Origin: Dichomitus squalens LYAD-421 SS1
Taxonomy: Eukaryota > Basidiomycota > Agaricomycetes > Polyporales > Polyporaceae
Assembly: GCF_000275845.1 (NCBI RefSeq)
Contig: NW_006766898.1
Span: 238,862 to 302,861 of the forward strand
Reading direction: 5' to 3'
DNA: 64,000 nt
Below, in pieces: positions 20,283 to 32,230 of this stretch. A program made the translations under genes and the position numbers. Each line of letters opens with the position of its first letter. Position 1 is the stretch's first letter. The notes beneath the pieces were generated by a model, which worked only from the letters and a program-made list of their open reading frames with translations, had not been told where the DNA came from and did not search any database.

Positions 20283-21436
20283 ATGAGGCCATCTGCAGTC
20301 CGTCTGCTCAACATCCTTGTCCCTGTGAAGCGGTGGGTGCTGCTTCAGAATTTCGGGTATGGCGGCTGTTGAAGAAGCATCACATACAGGACGGTCGACT
20401 ATGCAGTCAAGATTCGGGTGAACCCCGACCAGAAGGGGGTCGACCTGAACGTCAAGCACTCCATGGTACGTATCGTTCATGCAAAACATCGTGTTCATAA
20501 TCAATCGCGATGCCTGCGCAGAACCCATTCGATGAGATTGGTGCGTTTCGTTGAGCATCCCGTCTCGCGAGATGCTCTGACGCGCCAATGCATGTCCCAG
20601 CTGTCGAGGAGGCCGTCCGGTTACGCGAGAGGCTGAAGGACGAGGTCAAGTCCATCAAGGTCGTCACCATTGGCCCCACAAAGGCTGCCGAGACCCTCCG
20701 TACTGCGCTCGCCATGGGCGCCGACTCCGGCATTCACGTTGAGGTTCCCGACTCAGCACCCCCGCCCGAACCGCTCGGGATCGCGAAGGCGCTGCGCGCC
20801 GTCATCCAGCGCGAGAAGGAGGGCGTGGACTTGGTGATCTTGGGCAAGCAGGCCATCGACGACGACGCGAGTCAGACGGGTCAAATGCTGGCGGGGCTTT
20901 TGGACTGGGCACAGGCGACGTTCGCGAGCAAGGTGGATGTGGACCCGAAGGCGAAGACGGCAAACGTGACGAGGGAGATTGATGGCGGTTTGGAGGAGTT
21001 GAAGTGCCAGTTGCCTTTGGTTGTTACGACCGATCTCCGGTATGTACCTACTCTTTCCGTCGCTAGACTGCCTCGTTCAAGCTAACTCACGTGCTCTCGC
21101 AGACTGAACGGCCAGTCGTGTCCTCTATGAATACGTATCCTTCGTGCTAAATTGCTTCTACAGAGCCACGTTATGCGTCATTACCCAATATCATGAAGGC
21201 GAAGAAGAAGCCCATTGAGAAGCTGACCCCGGCGGACCTCAAGATCGACCTTACCCCCTTACTCGAGACGGTGAAGGTGACAGAACCGCCCAAGCGCAAG
21301 GGTGGAGGCAAGGTATGTCCTCCTCCTGTCCCTTTGTAGCTCTGTGATGTTAATCTATCTTTTCTCCTAGGTGGAGAGTGTGGACGAGCTGATTGCGAAG
21401 CTCAAGGAGGCTGGTATCACACCTGTGAACTCATAG
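20283..21436 (+). CDS. ETFB: Electron transfer flavoprotein, beta subunit
   Basis: Mitochondrial matrix protein that with ETF-alpha carries electrons from acyl-CoA and related dehydrogenases to ETF-ubiquinone oxidoreductase. Exon 1 [17 protein letters not shown] opens in a good context at 20283. Conserved blocks follow: [41 protein letters not shown]-like ([19 protein letters not shown]), [18 protein letters not shown] (nucleotide site), and the ETF signature [19 protein letters not shown], ending AGITPVNS. The gene contains two very small exons: 19 nt at 20522-20540 (NPFDEI) and 8 nt at 21103-21110 (RLN plus one base). The intron after the second must start with GC (21111) to keep frame. Its neighbour, the CoA-transferase, could feed CoA-ester metabolism, but co-function is only suggestive. 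Confidence 0.93.
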
Positions 21437-21588
21437 CCCAATGCACCCTCGCAATGCACCCTAGATATCCAATGCATCTGGTTTCGACCTCAATGTAGAG
21501 AAAATTGTCGTCCCTTGCTCTAAGGACCTCATGTCTACAGACAGGACGGTACTGTATAGCTTATACAGACTATATGTACAATGCCAGA

Positions 21589-23288
21589 CTACAGATACCA
21601 CACCGACTGACCCTCGAACTCAGGCACGCCATGCTCCTCTTCGTATGCACGCTGCCACTCTGTAAGACGACTCATCAAGTCTGCCCACTCGTCCTCAGTC
21701 CTCACGCCTTCCAGCCACTTGTTCTCCTCCCCGCGCTCTTTGACGCGCTCCCAGGCTCGTCCAAGCAGACGCGAGTTGTCCCTCCCTATGCGCCGCCATG
21801 GCTCGACGAACTTCTTTCCGTCTTCGGGCAGCGCGCCGACGTCCTTCAGATATTGGACAACCGCGTCCTGGTACTCGTGGTCCGATTCTGCCTCTGCTAC
21901 CAGCCGGTGCCCGACATAGTATGGGTCAAGCCCCTCCGCGCGGAGCTTGTCCTCGCGTGCTACGAGCTCGTTGATCAGCTGTTCGCGGGGAGGCAAGATG
22001 GACGCATTTGCGATGGCGTGCGCGACAAGCAGACTCTGCGCGATGTCAGAGGGGCAGTTGGCGACGAGCACCGGCAGCCCGATAAACGCGAGGGCGGTCG
22101 GCGGGATGTCCGGGTGTAGGGCGAAGATGTGCCTGTGGGTGGGGAAGATGTAGCGCAGGTTGGTGACAAGCGTGCGCGCGGTCGTCGAGTTGAGCGTCGT
22201 GTGCTTGTCGACGGCGAGCACGGAGGAGTGCGGCGGGCTGAGGAACGGCACGCGGAACTCGTACCCCGTGCCGAGGATGAGCGCGTCGACGTCGTGCAGC
22301 GCGCTACCGTCCTCGAACACGACGGAGGTGCGGTTGAAGTGCGCGATCGGAGGCTTGGGGACGACCTTGGCCCCGGGGGTCGGGTCGTTGCCCGGCCTGA
22401 GGGATTGGTAGGTCTGGGACGCGTGAGATGTCTGCGCTCGTGCTACGCGAAACCTGAGGAGACACTCACCACGCGTGCGAGCTTGCCTACTTGCAGCGCC
22501 GCATCCCGCCCGCTCGCCCCTGCTCCTACGATGACCACCGTCCTGCCCGCATACCGCTCCGGGCGGCGGTAGTAGATGGAGTGGATGATCTCGCGCTGGG
22601 GCGTCCCGGCCGGCGTGTTCGCCAGCCACTCGTCTGTCCCGTCCCACTGGGGGATGTTCGGGTAGTGGTTGTGCCCGTTCGCGACGATGAGGTGGTCGAA
22701 GGACTTCTTGAAGATGCGCACGGGCTCGTCGACGTCGGTGTGTCTCTCGGGGTCCTGCACGTGCACCTCCACCTCCCACTCGCCGCCCTCCGCGCTCCCT
22801 ATCCAATTCGCCGCGGCGACACGGTGCCGCGCGTGTATGTACTGCGAGACGTTGTGGTGGGACGCGTAGGCGGCGTGGTACTGCTGGACGTGGTCCCACG
22901 TCGGGAAGAGGGGCGTGTTCGGCGGGTACGGGAACCCGATGTAGGTCATCGTCGGGTGGGGCGTGTTCGTGTGCAGGAGCGGGTACGTCGGGGACTCGGG
23001 GAGCTCGGGATAGCGGGGCAGCGCCCCAGGGGGGTCCGGGAGCCATACCCCGCCTACGTTCCGCCGCTGCTCGTAGAGGACTACTTCCCAGTCGCGTCGG
23101 ACGTCTTCGGGGAGGTCGAAGATGGTCTTGAGGATGGCGAGGCCGCCGCTGCCTGCGCCGACGATGGCGATGGACTTGGCCGGCCTCCCGGAGGCGGAAG
23201 ATGAGAGCACCGTCTGCTCGGAATCGTATCCATGGCCAAGGGCGAGCAGAGGTAGCAAGCTGGAGATGAGAAGGGTGAGGTGAACCAT
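21589..23288 (-). CDS. Flavin-containing monooxygenase
   Basis: Two or more exons from ATG 23288. The N-terminus MVHLTLLISSLLPLLALGHG looks like a signal peptide or membrane anchor. Then come the FAD-binding Rossmann motif IAIVGAGSGGLAIL, NVGGVW, an FMO-type segment REIIHSIYY, and the NADPH-binding motif VVIVGAGASGRDAAL. The second exon, after an intron near 22412-22470, reads QTYQSLRPG and DALILGTGYEFRVPFL (the C-terminal conserved ATG-like motif) and ends FEGQSVWYL at stop 21589-21591. The length of roughly 550 residues fits fungal FMO-like proteins. It would oxygenate a soft nucleophile using NADPH and O2; substrate unknown. The secretory N-terminus is unusual for this cofactor use. It converges with ETFB. 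Confidence 0.87.
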
Positions 23289-23903
23289 GTTGCCTACGGC
23301 TGCTCCGCGACGAGGAGCTCACGGAAGACAAGCCAAACAGCGCAGAGAAAACATGTCCGAAAGCTTATGAATCCTCAAACTCTGTGTTCTGGGACTCGGA
23401 GTGCGCAGGGCCAGAAGCCTTGGAGCACATCAGCCCTAATCACTCTATGCCCGAGTGATATGGCGCAATCTTCTTCCCAGTCAGGGTCCCGTAGGCGAGA
23501 CTACCAGGCGTGGGTTCTTACTAATTCTGTATAGCTTCGAGCAGTGGACAGATGCGAAGAATACAACGGCGTAATCCCGTCTCCCTTTGCAGGCCGGAGA
23601 TAAGTCTAAGAAAGTAGCAGGCAACATCTGTATGGCAGAGAGGGTGAAATGGAGATTGGGATAGCACAGCCACAGTGGTCCTGAAGGAGGAAGCAAATGC
23701 ATATTCACAGTGTAGATGCCATCTTAGGCCTTCTCGCGCCCGTGCGATGATGTTTGTAAGCGTCAGCGAGGCCCGAGGGCTGGGTGAGATATCGGACTTT
23801 GCAGGAGGCATTGGGTAATCGTGTCTCTATATGTGGCATGCTCGGCATTGCTAGATGCTCTACGACTGAGACGATAAGGCGTGATGCACAAATCTAGTGC
23901 GTG
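23289..23903. other. Intergenic
   Basis: Between the FMO start (minus) and the BOR1-like stop (minus). Only short chance frames on either strand. Confidence 0.5.
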
Positions 23904-26136
23904 TCATGAACCCTTGATTCCACCCACGGATTCCATCGTCTGTAGGTCCAGCATCGATGTCAGTGCAAACATAACGTCACCGGCAATTGTGCACTCACGA
24001 AAGGCGACGCCGTCGGCCCATCCAGGATCGCGAGTTCCTTCTCGGTGAACGGCAGCCGGGGGACCACGTACGTTCTCAGCGGCACCAAGAGGAAGATGAT
24101 GATAGGGAACCCGATAGCAGCTGCAGACGCATGTGAGAAGGCCGGCGCCGAGACGTACGAGCGCACGGAGACTGACCGATGGTCTGGGTGATCGCCATGG
24201 TCGCGCCGAACCCGACGAGCTGCACCGCGACGAAGAGGAGGATCCGCGACTTGCGGACCCGCCGCAGCGGCTCGTCCGCAGGCGTGAGCGCCCGGTCGCG
24301 CAGGAAGTACAGGAGCTTGCGTGTGATCCCGTTGCCTTCGAGGGCGTCCAGGCCCATGTACCAGCTAGGCCGTAGGAGACCAGGGTCGCGGTCAGCGAGA
24401 TGTGGAGGACAGCGCGGAGCACACTCACAAGAGCCCGGCCAGGACGCCCCGCGGGATGAGCCCGAGGACGTGCAAGAAGGGCCCGGTCAGGAGGACGAGG
24501 CAGAGTGCGCCCTGCGCGAGGTTCGACACGCGCTGCTCGACGACCGCGACGGGCAACTCGTGCTGCCGCAGGTCGCCCTCGCCGTCTCGCGCGTGTGTCG
24601 GGTCGGGCTCCAGATCGGGGGTCCGAGGGCGGTGCAGGCGGGAGCGGGTATGGGCAACGGCCAGGTCGTCGCTGGGGCGTTGCGATGAGATGACCGGCCC
24701 TGCGGTTGTCGTGGACGGAGTGCGCGCCGCGGCGGCCTCTATGTCTGCCTTTCCCGCATGACCCATGACCAGGAGGGAAGTTGTGTGGATGGGCGCCTGT
24801 GGGATCAGGCCGTTCGGGGCGGGTACGCCGAGCAGGCCGGCGATGAAAGTCGTGATGCCGAGTAGGAAGAAGTCGTAGTGGAAGCCTGGCGGCTTGCGCA
24901 GCGGGAACCCGGTCCCTTGCGCCATCAGCGACTGTAATGATTCGTCAGGAAAGGAGTAGGAAAACCGCTTCGCGCGACGTACCGAGACGTTATGGTCGAA
25001 GAAGAACAGCACCCATAGAACGACGCCAAATGGGAACGCGATCCCGACCCACTTGCCGTCGAGCTCCCAAAACCGGACTAGCCATGGCCTATCATTGGCG
25101 GGCATGAATGCGTGGCCGGTCGGGAGCGTTGAGGAGTTCGCCCGGTTGAAGCGACCCCAGTAGGCCATCGCGGACGCCGCGACCAGGGATATGGGCATCC
25201 CGTAGTCCGCGAGGAATCGGCGCACGTGCCGGTGGAAGTAGCCAGATTGCGAGAGCGTGCGGAAGAGGAACGCGGACACGGTCATGAGGAGGGCGAGGAT
25301 GATGCCGACGAAGGCACCGTCGAGAGTCGAGGTCCCGGACTGCGTCGAGCCGGTGGGTGGAGAGGAGCTGGCGTCGGAAGGGAACTGGCGGGTGACCACT
25401 TGGACGCCGTACTGAAGGTAGACCCAAGAGACGTAGAAGCCGAAGGTGTCACACGAGAACAGGGTGACGTATCGGAGGAAGTTGCACCCTTGTAGTGTAT
25501 GTCAGCAGTGGAGACCCCCCTCCGGCAACCAGACTCACAATTGAGGGCGGCAGTAATCCAGTGAAGGATGGCTCCCCACATGTAAACCCAGCCAACAAAC
25601 TGTAGGTAGTTCGGTGCATCCGGCTGGCGTTCTATAATGTCGAAGATCGTTTTGTTCAGCACGGTGATGGGACCGGTCACACCGGCAATGCAGAGCGGCT
25701 GGGCGCCGAAGACGGAGAAGACGAAGGCGGCCATGAATGACGAGAGAAGGACTTCTGAGACACCATACTGCTGTGTAGTCTCTATGAGATCTAGAGAGAA
25801 CGCTATACCTGGCAGTACGCTGGGGAGAGGGTCGCTTTGAATACGGATGCAGAACAACGCTAGATTCTATGCTTACTTTGCGAAGAAAATGAGAACGATG
25901 GCGGGAATGACCCTGTAGTTCCAAGCATCTGTCCAGTCGCTTACGTAGTAAGGAGCGCGTGCGCGGACATCTCGAATGATTCCTCTGCCGATCCATGTCG
26001 GGACCCAACGAGGGAGTGTTCGCGTTCTGCTAGTGGAAGAGGGAGAGGGGGATGGTGAGACGGTGGCAGGAGGCGTTTGTTTGCTCGCGGCATCCAGCTT
26101 CTCGCTCACTGAGGCCGTGGTGCTCCGCATAGCCAT
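23904..26136 (-). CDS. BOR1: Anion (bicarbonate/borate) transporter, SLC4/BOR1 family
   Basis: Multi-exon gene from ATG 26136 with a Ser/Pro-rich cytoplasmic N-terminus, then HCO3-cotransporter domain segments: APYYVSDWTDAWNYRVIPA, AFSLDLIETTQQYGVSEVL, FSVFGAQPLCIAGVTGPI (the family signature), NYLQFVGWVYMWGAILH, FDHNVS, QGTGFPLRKPPGFHYDFFL, GLLGVPAPNGLIPQAPIHT, RVSNLAQGALCLVL and PRGVLAGLLWYMGLDAL. About ten or more hydrophobic segments are visible. Several short introns interrupt the frame and are consistent with protein continuity; the last exon ends SVGGIKGS. In yeast the homologue Bor1 exports borate at the plasma membrane and affects vacuole sorting; here the substrate is inferred. Confidence 0.9.
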
Positions 26137-27010
26137 TTTGTTCGTTCGTAAGAGTCGTGTCGGGGGTATCGTCTAGATGGACTGTTCTACTGCATAGGAC
26201 GGACAGACTGGAGTGTGGGGAAGGAGTCGTAAGTGGAGTTTGGGGGAGGTGCGAGGGAGTCTCACTCACATAAAGAGACTTCTAGTACTTGTCTACTTCG
26301 CGAGCCCTCCGAGCGCCATCCTCCACGGTCGTGGTCAGCGGTGAGAAGCTGGACGCCGTCGTCGGCACCCGGCGCCCCTCCTGTCAAGGTTCAGCTCGGC
26401 GCCCATGCGATTGCCATTGGCGGACACCAGCCCAACAGTGCAACATGCCGTGAGCTCTGTATAGAGTCCTATGTACGGCATAGTTCAGCAACGGAGTTCA
26501 TAGTACTGGCATGCATCGCCTCGTGTACTCATTACCAGTTCCCCATAAGGAGCCTTTTCATTAGCAGAGGATAACCCATCCTGCGCCCCCCCATCCTTTG
26601 GTATACTAGTATAAGTAGTGATCAGCGCAAAAAAGAAGCACGAATTTGCGAGATCTGACATATACGCAACGCGACATAGAGTACTATTCATTGCTACAAA
26701 CAACCAGTGAACGTTCAATGTTCAACGCGCCCCTTGCTGGTCTCCGACTTTTTGTTGTGACGCAAAATTCGGGTGAACGAAGCACGGGCGCCTCCGAAAA
26801 TCTGTCGACTTTGGGAAGGACACCGTCCTATGTGTTGAAGTTTGCGACGAAGTCGAAAGAACGATCACACAGTATATTGCGTTTGGCTGAGATACATGAG
26901 GAACAAGTGGCGTACAGCGAGAGGTAAATACTGCGTGGTGACTAAGAATATCCATAACGGGACATGTACTTCCGAGACTGTCCAATGCCAAATTCCAACA
27001 CGGTGCAACG
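26137..27010. other. Divergent intergenic region
   Basis: Upstream of the BOR1-like gene (minus) and the hydrolase gene (plus). No coding frame with recognisable content. There is a short C run near 26584-26590. Confidence 0.5.
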
Positions 27011-28413
27011 ATGGCATTGGCAGCCGACTCTCCTTCTCCCTCTCCCGCTTCCTCTCCCAAGCCGAGGTCGCTTCTCGAGAAGCTGCACAGGGTTGCTTTT
27101 TTCAGCAGCGCCCTCTACGCCGTCTTCATTGTCCTCCTTGCGACGCCTTTCTTCCAGAGACAGTGAGTACCCAGCTCATGTTCGCACTGTCCTCGGCTAA
27201 CATCACTTGGCACCCAGTGCCATATACCAGCACGCGCTCAGATACCCTTGGGGTGCCAAGTTTCACTTGCCTGAGAAATATGGCCTCGCACGTACGTTTA
27301 CAAACCCGTGTCCAGGACGACATACATGCTCATGATCGGGTACAGCCGGCAAGACCATGAACTTCCAACTCACGACCCCCGACAACGTCACGCTCGGATC
27401 GTGGTTCGTCCTCTCCGAACCCTTCTACCAGGCCCATCGCATGTCTTCCCCCGTCCCTGTCACTCAGCCAACCATGGAGGTAGTACGGGACGCCATCCGC
27501 GCATACCCGACTATCCTCTACTGTCATGGCGCTTCTGCGACCCGTGCCGCACCCACACGCGTCCAGCACTACGCGTCCTTCACCTCCCGCCTCCGCGCGA
27601 ACGTCTTGGTATTCGATTACCGCGGCTTCGGCGAGAGCGAGGGCGAGCCGTCCGACTGGGGGCTGAGGGAGGACGCGCGCACGGCATGGCGCTGGCTGAT
27701 CGACCAGGGGGCGAGGCCCGAGGACGTCTTGATCCTCGGACATAGTCTGGGCACCGGCGTCGCGACGACTCTTGCGACTTGGCTCGCGCAACAGGACGTT
27801 AGGCCGCGCGGTGTCGTGCTCACCGCGCCCTTCACGAACGTCGCCACTCTCGTGCAGACGTATGACATTCAAGGCGTCCCTATCTTGCAGCCCCTACAGA
27901 CCTTCCCTCTTGGGCGAAGTGAGCAGTCCATCGTTACTACGGCACAGACCATGATCGAGGCTCACAGTAAACGATCTGATAGAGCTTCTACAGCGGCTTG
28001 TGCAGCACGAGTTTGACACCCTGAGTACCATCAAGGACATTAACGTCCCGGTACTACTCGCACACAGCCAGGACGACATGGAGATCCCGGTGCACCACTC
28101 GCGCACGCTGCTGGACAAGCTCCTTGACCCGCACCTGCCTATGGCGCTCTCGCTCCCGCCGAATCCGGACGTGACGTACACGAAGGAGGAGTACACGGAG
28201 TTCCTCGAGAACCAGAAGCTGCGCAACGCGAGGCGCAGCGAGCTCGTGCGCAGGGTGGAGATCCCGAGCTTCGGGACGGTCGAGGAGTTCGACGGGACGG
28301 CGGGTAAGGTCGTCTACGTCGAGACGTTCTGGGGCGCGCACAACATGGTTGGTCTGCAGGAGGGCGTGCAGGACGTTATTGCGAGCACATTCCGCCTTGG
28401 GTCTCATCTATAG
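27011..28413 (+). CDS. Alpha/beta hydrolase, ABHD12/Bem46-like, membrane-anchored
   Basis: Exon 1 (MALAADSPSPS...) holds a Pro/Ser-rich start and one hydrophobic helix (ALYAVFIVLLATPFF), suggesting a membrane anchor. After two short introns, KTMNFQLTTPDNVTLGSWFV begins the hydrolase fold. It continues with LYCHGASATRAAP, VFDYRGFGESEG, the nucleophile elbow LGHSLGTGVA, VLTAPFTNVA and, after an intron near 27917-27970, VPVLLAHSQDDMEIP (acid residue) and GAHNMVG (catalytic histidine). Serine, aspartate and histidine are all present, so an active esterase/lipase is expected. ABHD12 relatives act on lysophospholipids or monoacylglycerols at ER membranes; the substrate here is inferred. Confidence 0.88.
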
Positions 28414-28660
28414 AGGGTGATCGTGTAGAACTACGGTGACAGTCTGTCCAAATTCCTTGCTTAGAATGTAGGCTATGCTATAGTCATGTAGTGCTAGATC
28501 TGCGCGTATACTAATTTGCAAGATTCAGGTTCCCGATCCATCTCCTGTTGTGCATCACTGTACGCCCACAAGCTATAACGTTTAAAAGCTGACTAGTACG
28601 CCTCTCAACCGTTTTCGTCTCTCTTCCACATATCCTATCAAATTGTGCTCAACCTTGCCC

Positions 28661-30313
28661 ATGGACATATCCAGCTCGCCATTCCCACCGCAAGGGACGT
28701 CTTGTCGAGACAGGCCTGCATCCCCAGCTTGGAAGCAGCAATATGTTGCTCCCGGAGACGAATATTCTGCGCCACAATTTTCACAGCAGCTTGCTGCCCT
28801 TCCAGTGGTGAGCTATTGTCCCTGTGGTAGCAGAAATCCGACGGGCTAATATGACGGACCGCAGCCTCGTGTGAGGCAAGTCGTGCTGTTCAGACGCACC
28901 ACAGAGCCTATCTCTGGTGACGATCCCGAGGAGACTATGACCTGCACTCAAGGCATCGTCGTGGACTTGCCTCCGGACGAGGCACCACCACCTACCTTTG
29001 AGACGACCCCTGCTGCTCAATTGCAAGAGCCTCAAGAACGGGTGCCACAATTACATTACGCGCCACCACCCGCGGCCGTCTGGAATCCAGCTCTGGTGTA
29101 TGCTGAACCCGCCGTGGAGGACACCCCAGGGGGACGCGGCCAGCCCCGAGATCAAGGCGAGCCCTCCGGCTTGTGCGCGCAAGGGCTGCAACGTCTTGAG
29201 ACACCGCCGCCACCCGTTCCCTCCGATCTCAAGCCTTCTCCGGGACCCTCAGAGCCCGCACCGGCCCCGAGTCCGCCCCCGCGCGAGAGGCCTGTCGTCG
29301 AGATCTCCGCGCGTCGTAGCACAATGCGCATCAAGTCACAGTCCCCTCGGAGTCCTATTCCCTCGGAGTCGTCCGTGACGGACTCTGACGAGTTCGAGCC
29401 GAGCACGAGCACGACAGACTCGGACCCGGCCTCGAACCCCGCGTCTGACTCGGAACCCGACCCGCAGCCACCCCGCAAGCGGCCGCGCTACGCGCCCGCG
29501 CCACGAGCGCACACCCCCGCCACGCAGACGCAGAGCATGCCAGGGCGCGGGCTCGAGATGGGCCCGGGGCGGTATGCGCGCAAGACGGACTGGGAGCGGC
29601 GTGCGTTCACGGCGCTGCACGGTATGATCCGCTGCCTGTTCTGCCCGCCGGAGGACGGCCTGAAGCCGCGCGGGACGATCCACCGCCTGCCCGACGCGGC
29701 GACACGGCACTTGCGGGAGACGTGCCCGCGGTTCGAGCAGAGTGAGCTGTATAGGCGGCATAGGAGCAAGAGCAAGGGCGGCGCGCCGTTGACGAAGGCG
29801 CAGATTGTGGGGCGGGTGGTGAGGGAGTACGAGAAGGTCGCGGTGGTGCAGGTGTTTTGTCGCCGGGACGAGGGGTATAGGAGGAGGTGCGCGGAGCTAG
29901 GGCTGTCGCCGGCGAACGTGGAGGCAAGGCTTGCGCGTCATGCGATTTTGTACAAGATTGAGGATTGCGAGTGCTGCCCTCACCCACTGTGGTCGGAGTA
30001 TCTGGCGAAGGCTAGGGAGGGGCAGCAGCAACAGAGGAAGGAGAAGAAGGGGAGGAAGGAGAAGAAGAAAGGAGGGAAGGGAGGCGGGAAGGACGAGGCT
30101 GCAGTCGAGCGTGAGGGTGGGGTGAAGAAGGAAGAGAATGAGGACGTGGTCATCCCGGTTGCATTTCCCAAGCGTCGGAGGGAGTTCGTGAAGGGGCGAA
30201 GCCAGGATACGAAGGGGCGCACGCTGAAGCGGAGTCTCTCCGACGTGGATGAAGAAGAGAGTGAGGTCAATCTGGTGCTGAAGGGCCGCTTGGATGTTAT
30301 CGTGTCGGAATGA
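28661..30313 (+). CDS. Hypothetical protein, probable nuclear, Cys/His cluster
   Basis: Two exons. Exon 1 from ATG 28661 (MDISSSPFPPQ...) ends LAALPV; a 61-nt intron (about 28809-28862) joins PRVRQVVLFRR in phase. About 530 residues. The first half is Pro/Ser-rich and acidic (SSVTDSDEFEPSTSTTDSD). A central folded-looking segment has DWERRAFTALHGMIRCLFC, then an HxxR...TRHLRETCPRF stretch, giving a CxxC and later His/Cys positions that could bind zinc, and a second Cys/His set near CECCPHPLW. The C-terminal region is extremely lysine-rich (KKGRKEKKKGGKGG), suggesting a nuclear signal, and contains PKRRREF. I recognise no named family. A DNA- or chromatin-associated role is speculation. Confidence 0.72.
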
Positions 30314-32230
30314 GCTGCTGGTTTTGAAGTCGGTTGATTCGCTGAATAGCGTAGACTTGATGTACATATTCAATCATGTTGGTACCTCGAAGATCCACTG
30401 TGTTGGATTTGCACCACATCAGTTGTACTTATCGCTGTAACGGTGAATGGTACCGCCCTCCGAGGTGTATTCGAGTATGTGGGCGCCTCCGAACGTGTCA
30501 AAATCATTGGTATTTTGCACCTACGCCTTCTCCGGCCATCCCGGACTCGGAGACGTTCGAATTCGGGAGTGCCTTGTATACAGCTATGGGTGGAAACGAT
30601 CTGAGCCTCATCGACGGTCAAGACCCAGCTGCTCTCTTCCCTAGAGAATGTGCGACAAAGCCAGTCTCGACTAGTGCAGAGGGGCCGGCAACTCCTCGCT
30701 GCGCATACACTGTGGACGTGGTGGCGGTGAAGGTGGAAGAAACGAGCCCTCGGATCCCTCGGGATGATATCGACACCCAGCAACGCTCAGCAACCGACAC
30801 CGACACCGACACCGACACCTTCGTGGGCTTAGCTGCGACGCTCTGTGGCGGTCTTCTGGCCAGGGCCATCCTGAGGCGCCAGACCGGGATCACGCGGACG
30901 AGGGGTACAAAGCGGAGTCATGTCGCCGGAAATGTCGATGGCCTCCTCCAACCATAGTAGGGTACGCGAGGACTTGAAGGGCAAGCGGGAGGCTCGGGAA
31001 GAGGATGAGGGCGGCCACCCAGTCCTCCGTCGTGCCTTGCGTCACCTGCTTCGAAGAAGTACAAGACTCTCGAGTGGATTCAAAGACAAGATCGGACAAG
31101 GGCGAACGAGGCGAAACGGGACCTTCGGCGGCGAAACCCAATCCAGCTTGTTGTGCATTGCTACGATGATCTCACCCGAGTCAGCAGACAGTGAGGGGCG
31201 GTGGGGTATCAGGTGGTAGTTCTCAAAACTCTACTCCGCTTCTGGTGAGCACAGACTTGGACTTTTGTGCGTCCGGACTTAGCAGCGGACTAGACATTGT
31301 TGACTTGGACTTGGACTACGAGATGCGGAGTCGGACTGTAGCATGGTTTGTTGACCTCTACAGGTCCTCCAGACGGTCAAGACACACAACTTGGCCCTTA
31401 GGGCCAGGTGAGTAGCATCCGACGCTTAGAGCCAGCATATGCTGACGTATTGCATCTTCATTGTATCCCGAAGGCCGTCTGCCACCGCTCGTCCCATCAA
31501 GCTGCTTCCTCTTATTCGCCGCCCACTCCATGCAATACATTCTGGCACATGGTATGCTTGCGCGGCTGCTTCGACTGAGACGTCTCACGATGGTCACCAT
31601 GCCTCTAGATTCATAATTAGGAGAGGTGGAATGGTCCCATCTTTCGAACCTTTGTTTGATCGTAGAGGGCTGAGCAGTGAAACCCCTTCACGTAGCCCTC
31701 ACGATCATACAAGTCGATTGCTTCGATAGAGTGCTCATCTTAGGTCTGGCCGTGCGGTAGCCCGGCGCGGCGCGCTCCTTGGAGCTTGAATGCGCACTTT
31801 GACAGGAGTGGCGCGGCTGTCCTCCGCGCTGCACGGGCGACCGACTCTTCCGGGAACCCTTTGTGGCAATGGAGGCCAGGGACGATCGGGCTCCAGAACT
31901 CCTTGGCTGAACCACACGTGGTGCGGCCTGCTCCATTGTCTTGCTACTGCTCGGGTCGGGGCCGGCTGTTTTAGGCAAGTCAATTAGTCTCAAGTTATTC
32001 GGGGCAGGTACGCCATGAAGAGCTCTAGATGCACGTCAAAGCGTTCGCGCCGTGTCACCCGGCCTCCGTAGAAAAAGATTGTTTGATAGGTAGAGCACCA
32101 TAGGAGACCGTAGGTCTGTATCCGTGCGTGCATGCGCAACTAGACTTGCGTCTCGAGCTAGGTATATAGGCCGAGCGACTCGTCCTGGACTCTCCAGGGC
32201 GTTCGTATCCTCCTTTGGTCTGAATCCACC
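30314..32230. other. Gene-poor stretch
   Basis: About 1.9 kb without a convincing gene. It contains one moderately long frame (30376-30957, listed separately), a four-unit ACCGAC hexamer repeat near 30799-30822, and otherwise short frames on both strands. The right end (from about 32160) is the promoter of the CPL1-like gene. Confidence 0.45.
30376..30957 (+). CDS. Doubtful open reading frame, 193 codons
   Basis: An ATG-initiated frame with no recognisable domain, an Asp-Thr repeat from the ACCGAC microsatellite, and an arginine-rich end. No splice-linked continuation is evident. GC-rich fungal DNA yields frames of this size by chance, so I give it low weight; it could also be a degraded gene. 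Confidence 0.2.
   Translation: MLVPRRSTVLDLHHISCTYRCNGEWYRPPRCIRVCGRLRTCQNHWYFAPTPSPAIPDSETFEFGSALYTAMGGNDLSLIDGQDPAALFPRECATKPVSTSAEGPATPRCAYTVDVVAVKVEETSPRIPRDDIDTQQRSATDTDTDTDTFVGLAATLCGGLLARAILRRQTGITRTRGTKRSHVAGNVDGLLQP

Noticed and set aside
21589..23331. 580-codon minus frame covering the whole FMO gene
   Set aside because: Only its 3' half is the true FMO frame. The 5' half is an Arg/Pro-rich shadow of the real exon starting at 23288; an intron near 22412-22470 links the correct frames.
18095..26136. Secondary-metabolite cluster (CoA-transferase, ETF, FMO, transporter, SDR)
   Set aside because: No backbone synthase is present, and ETF-beta and the BOR1-type transporter are conserved housekeeping genes; the mixture is ordinary gene order.
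28871..28873. GTG as the start of the unknown protein at 28661-30313
   Set aside because: An upstream exon with a proper ATG at 28661 joins in phase through a canonical intron.
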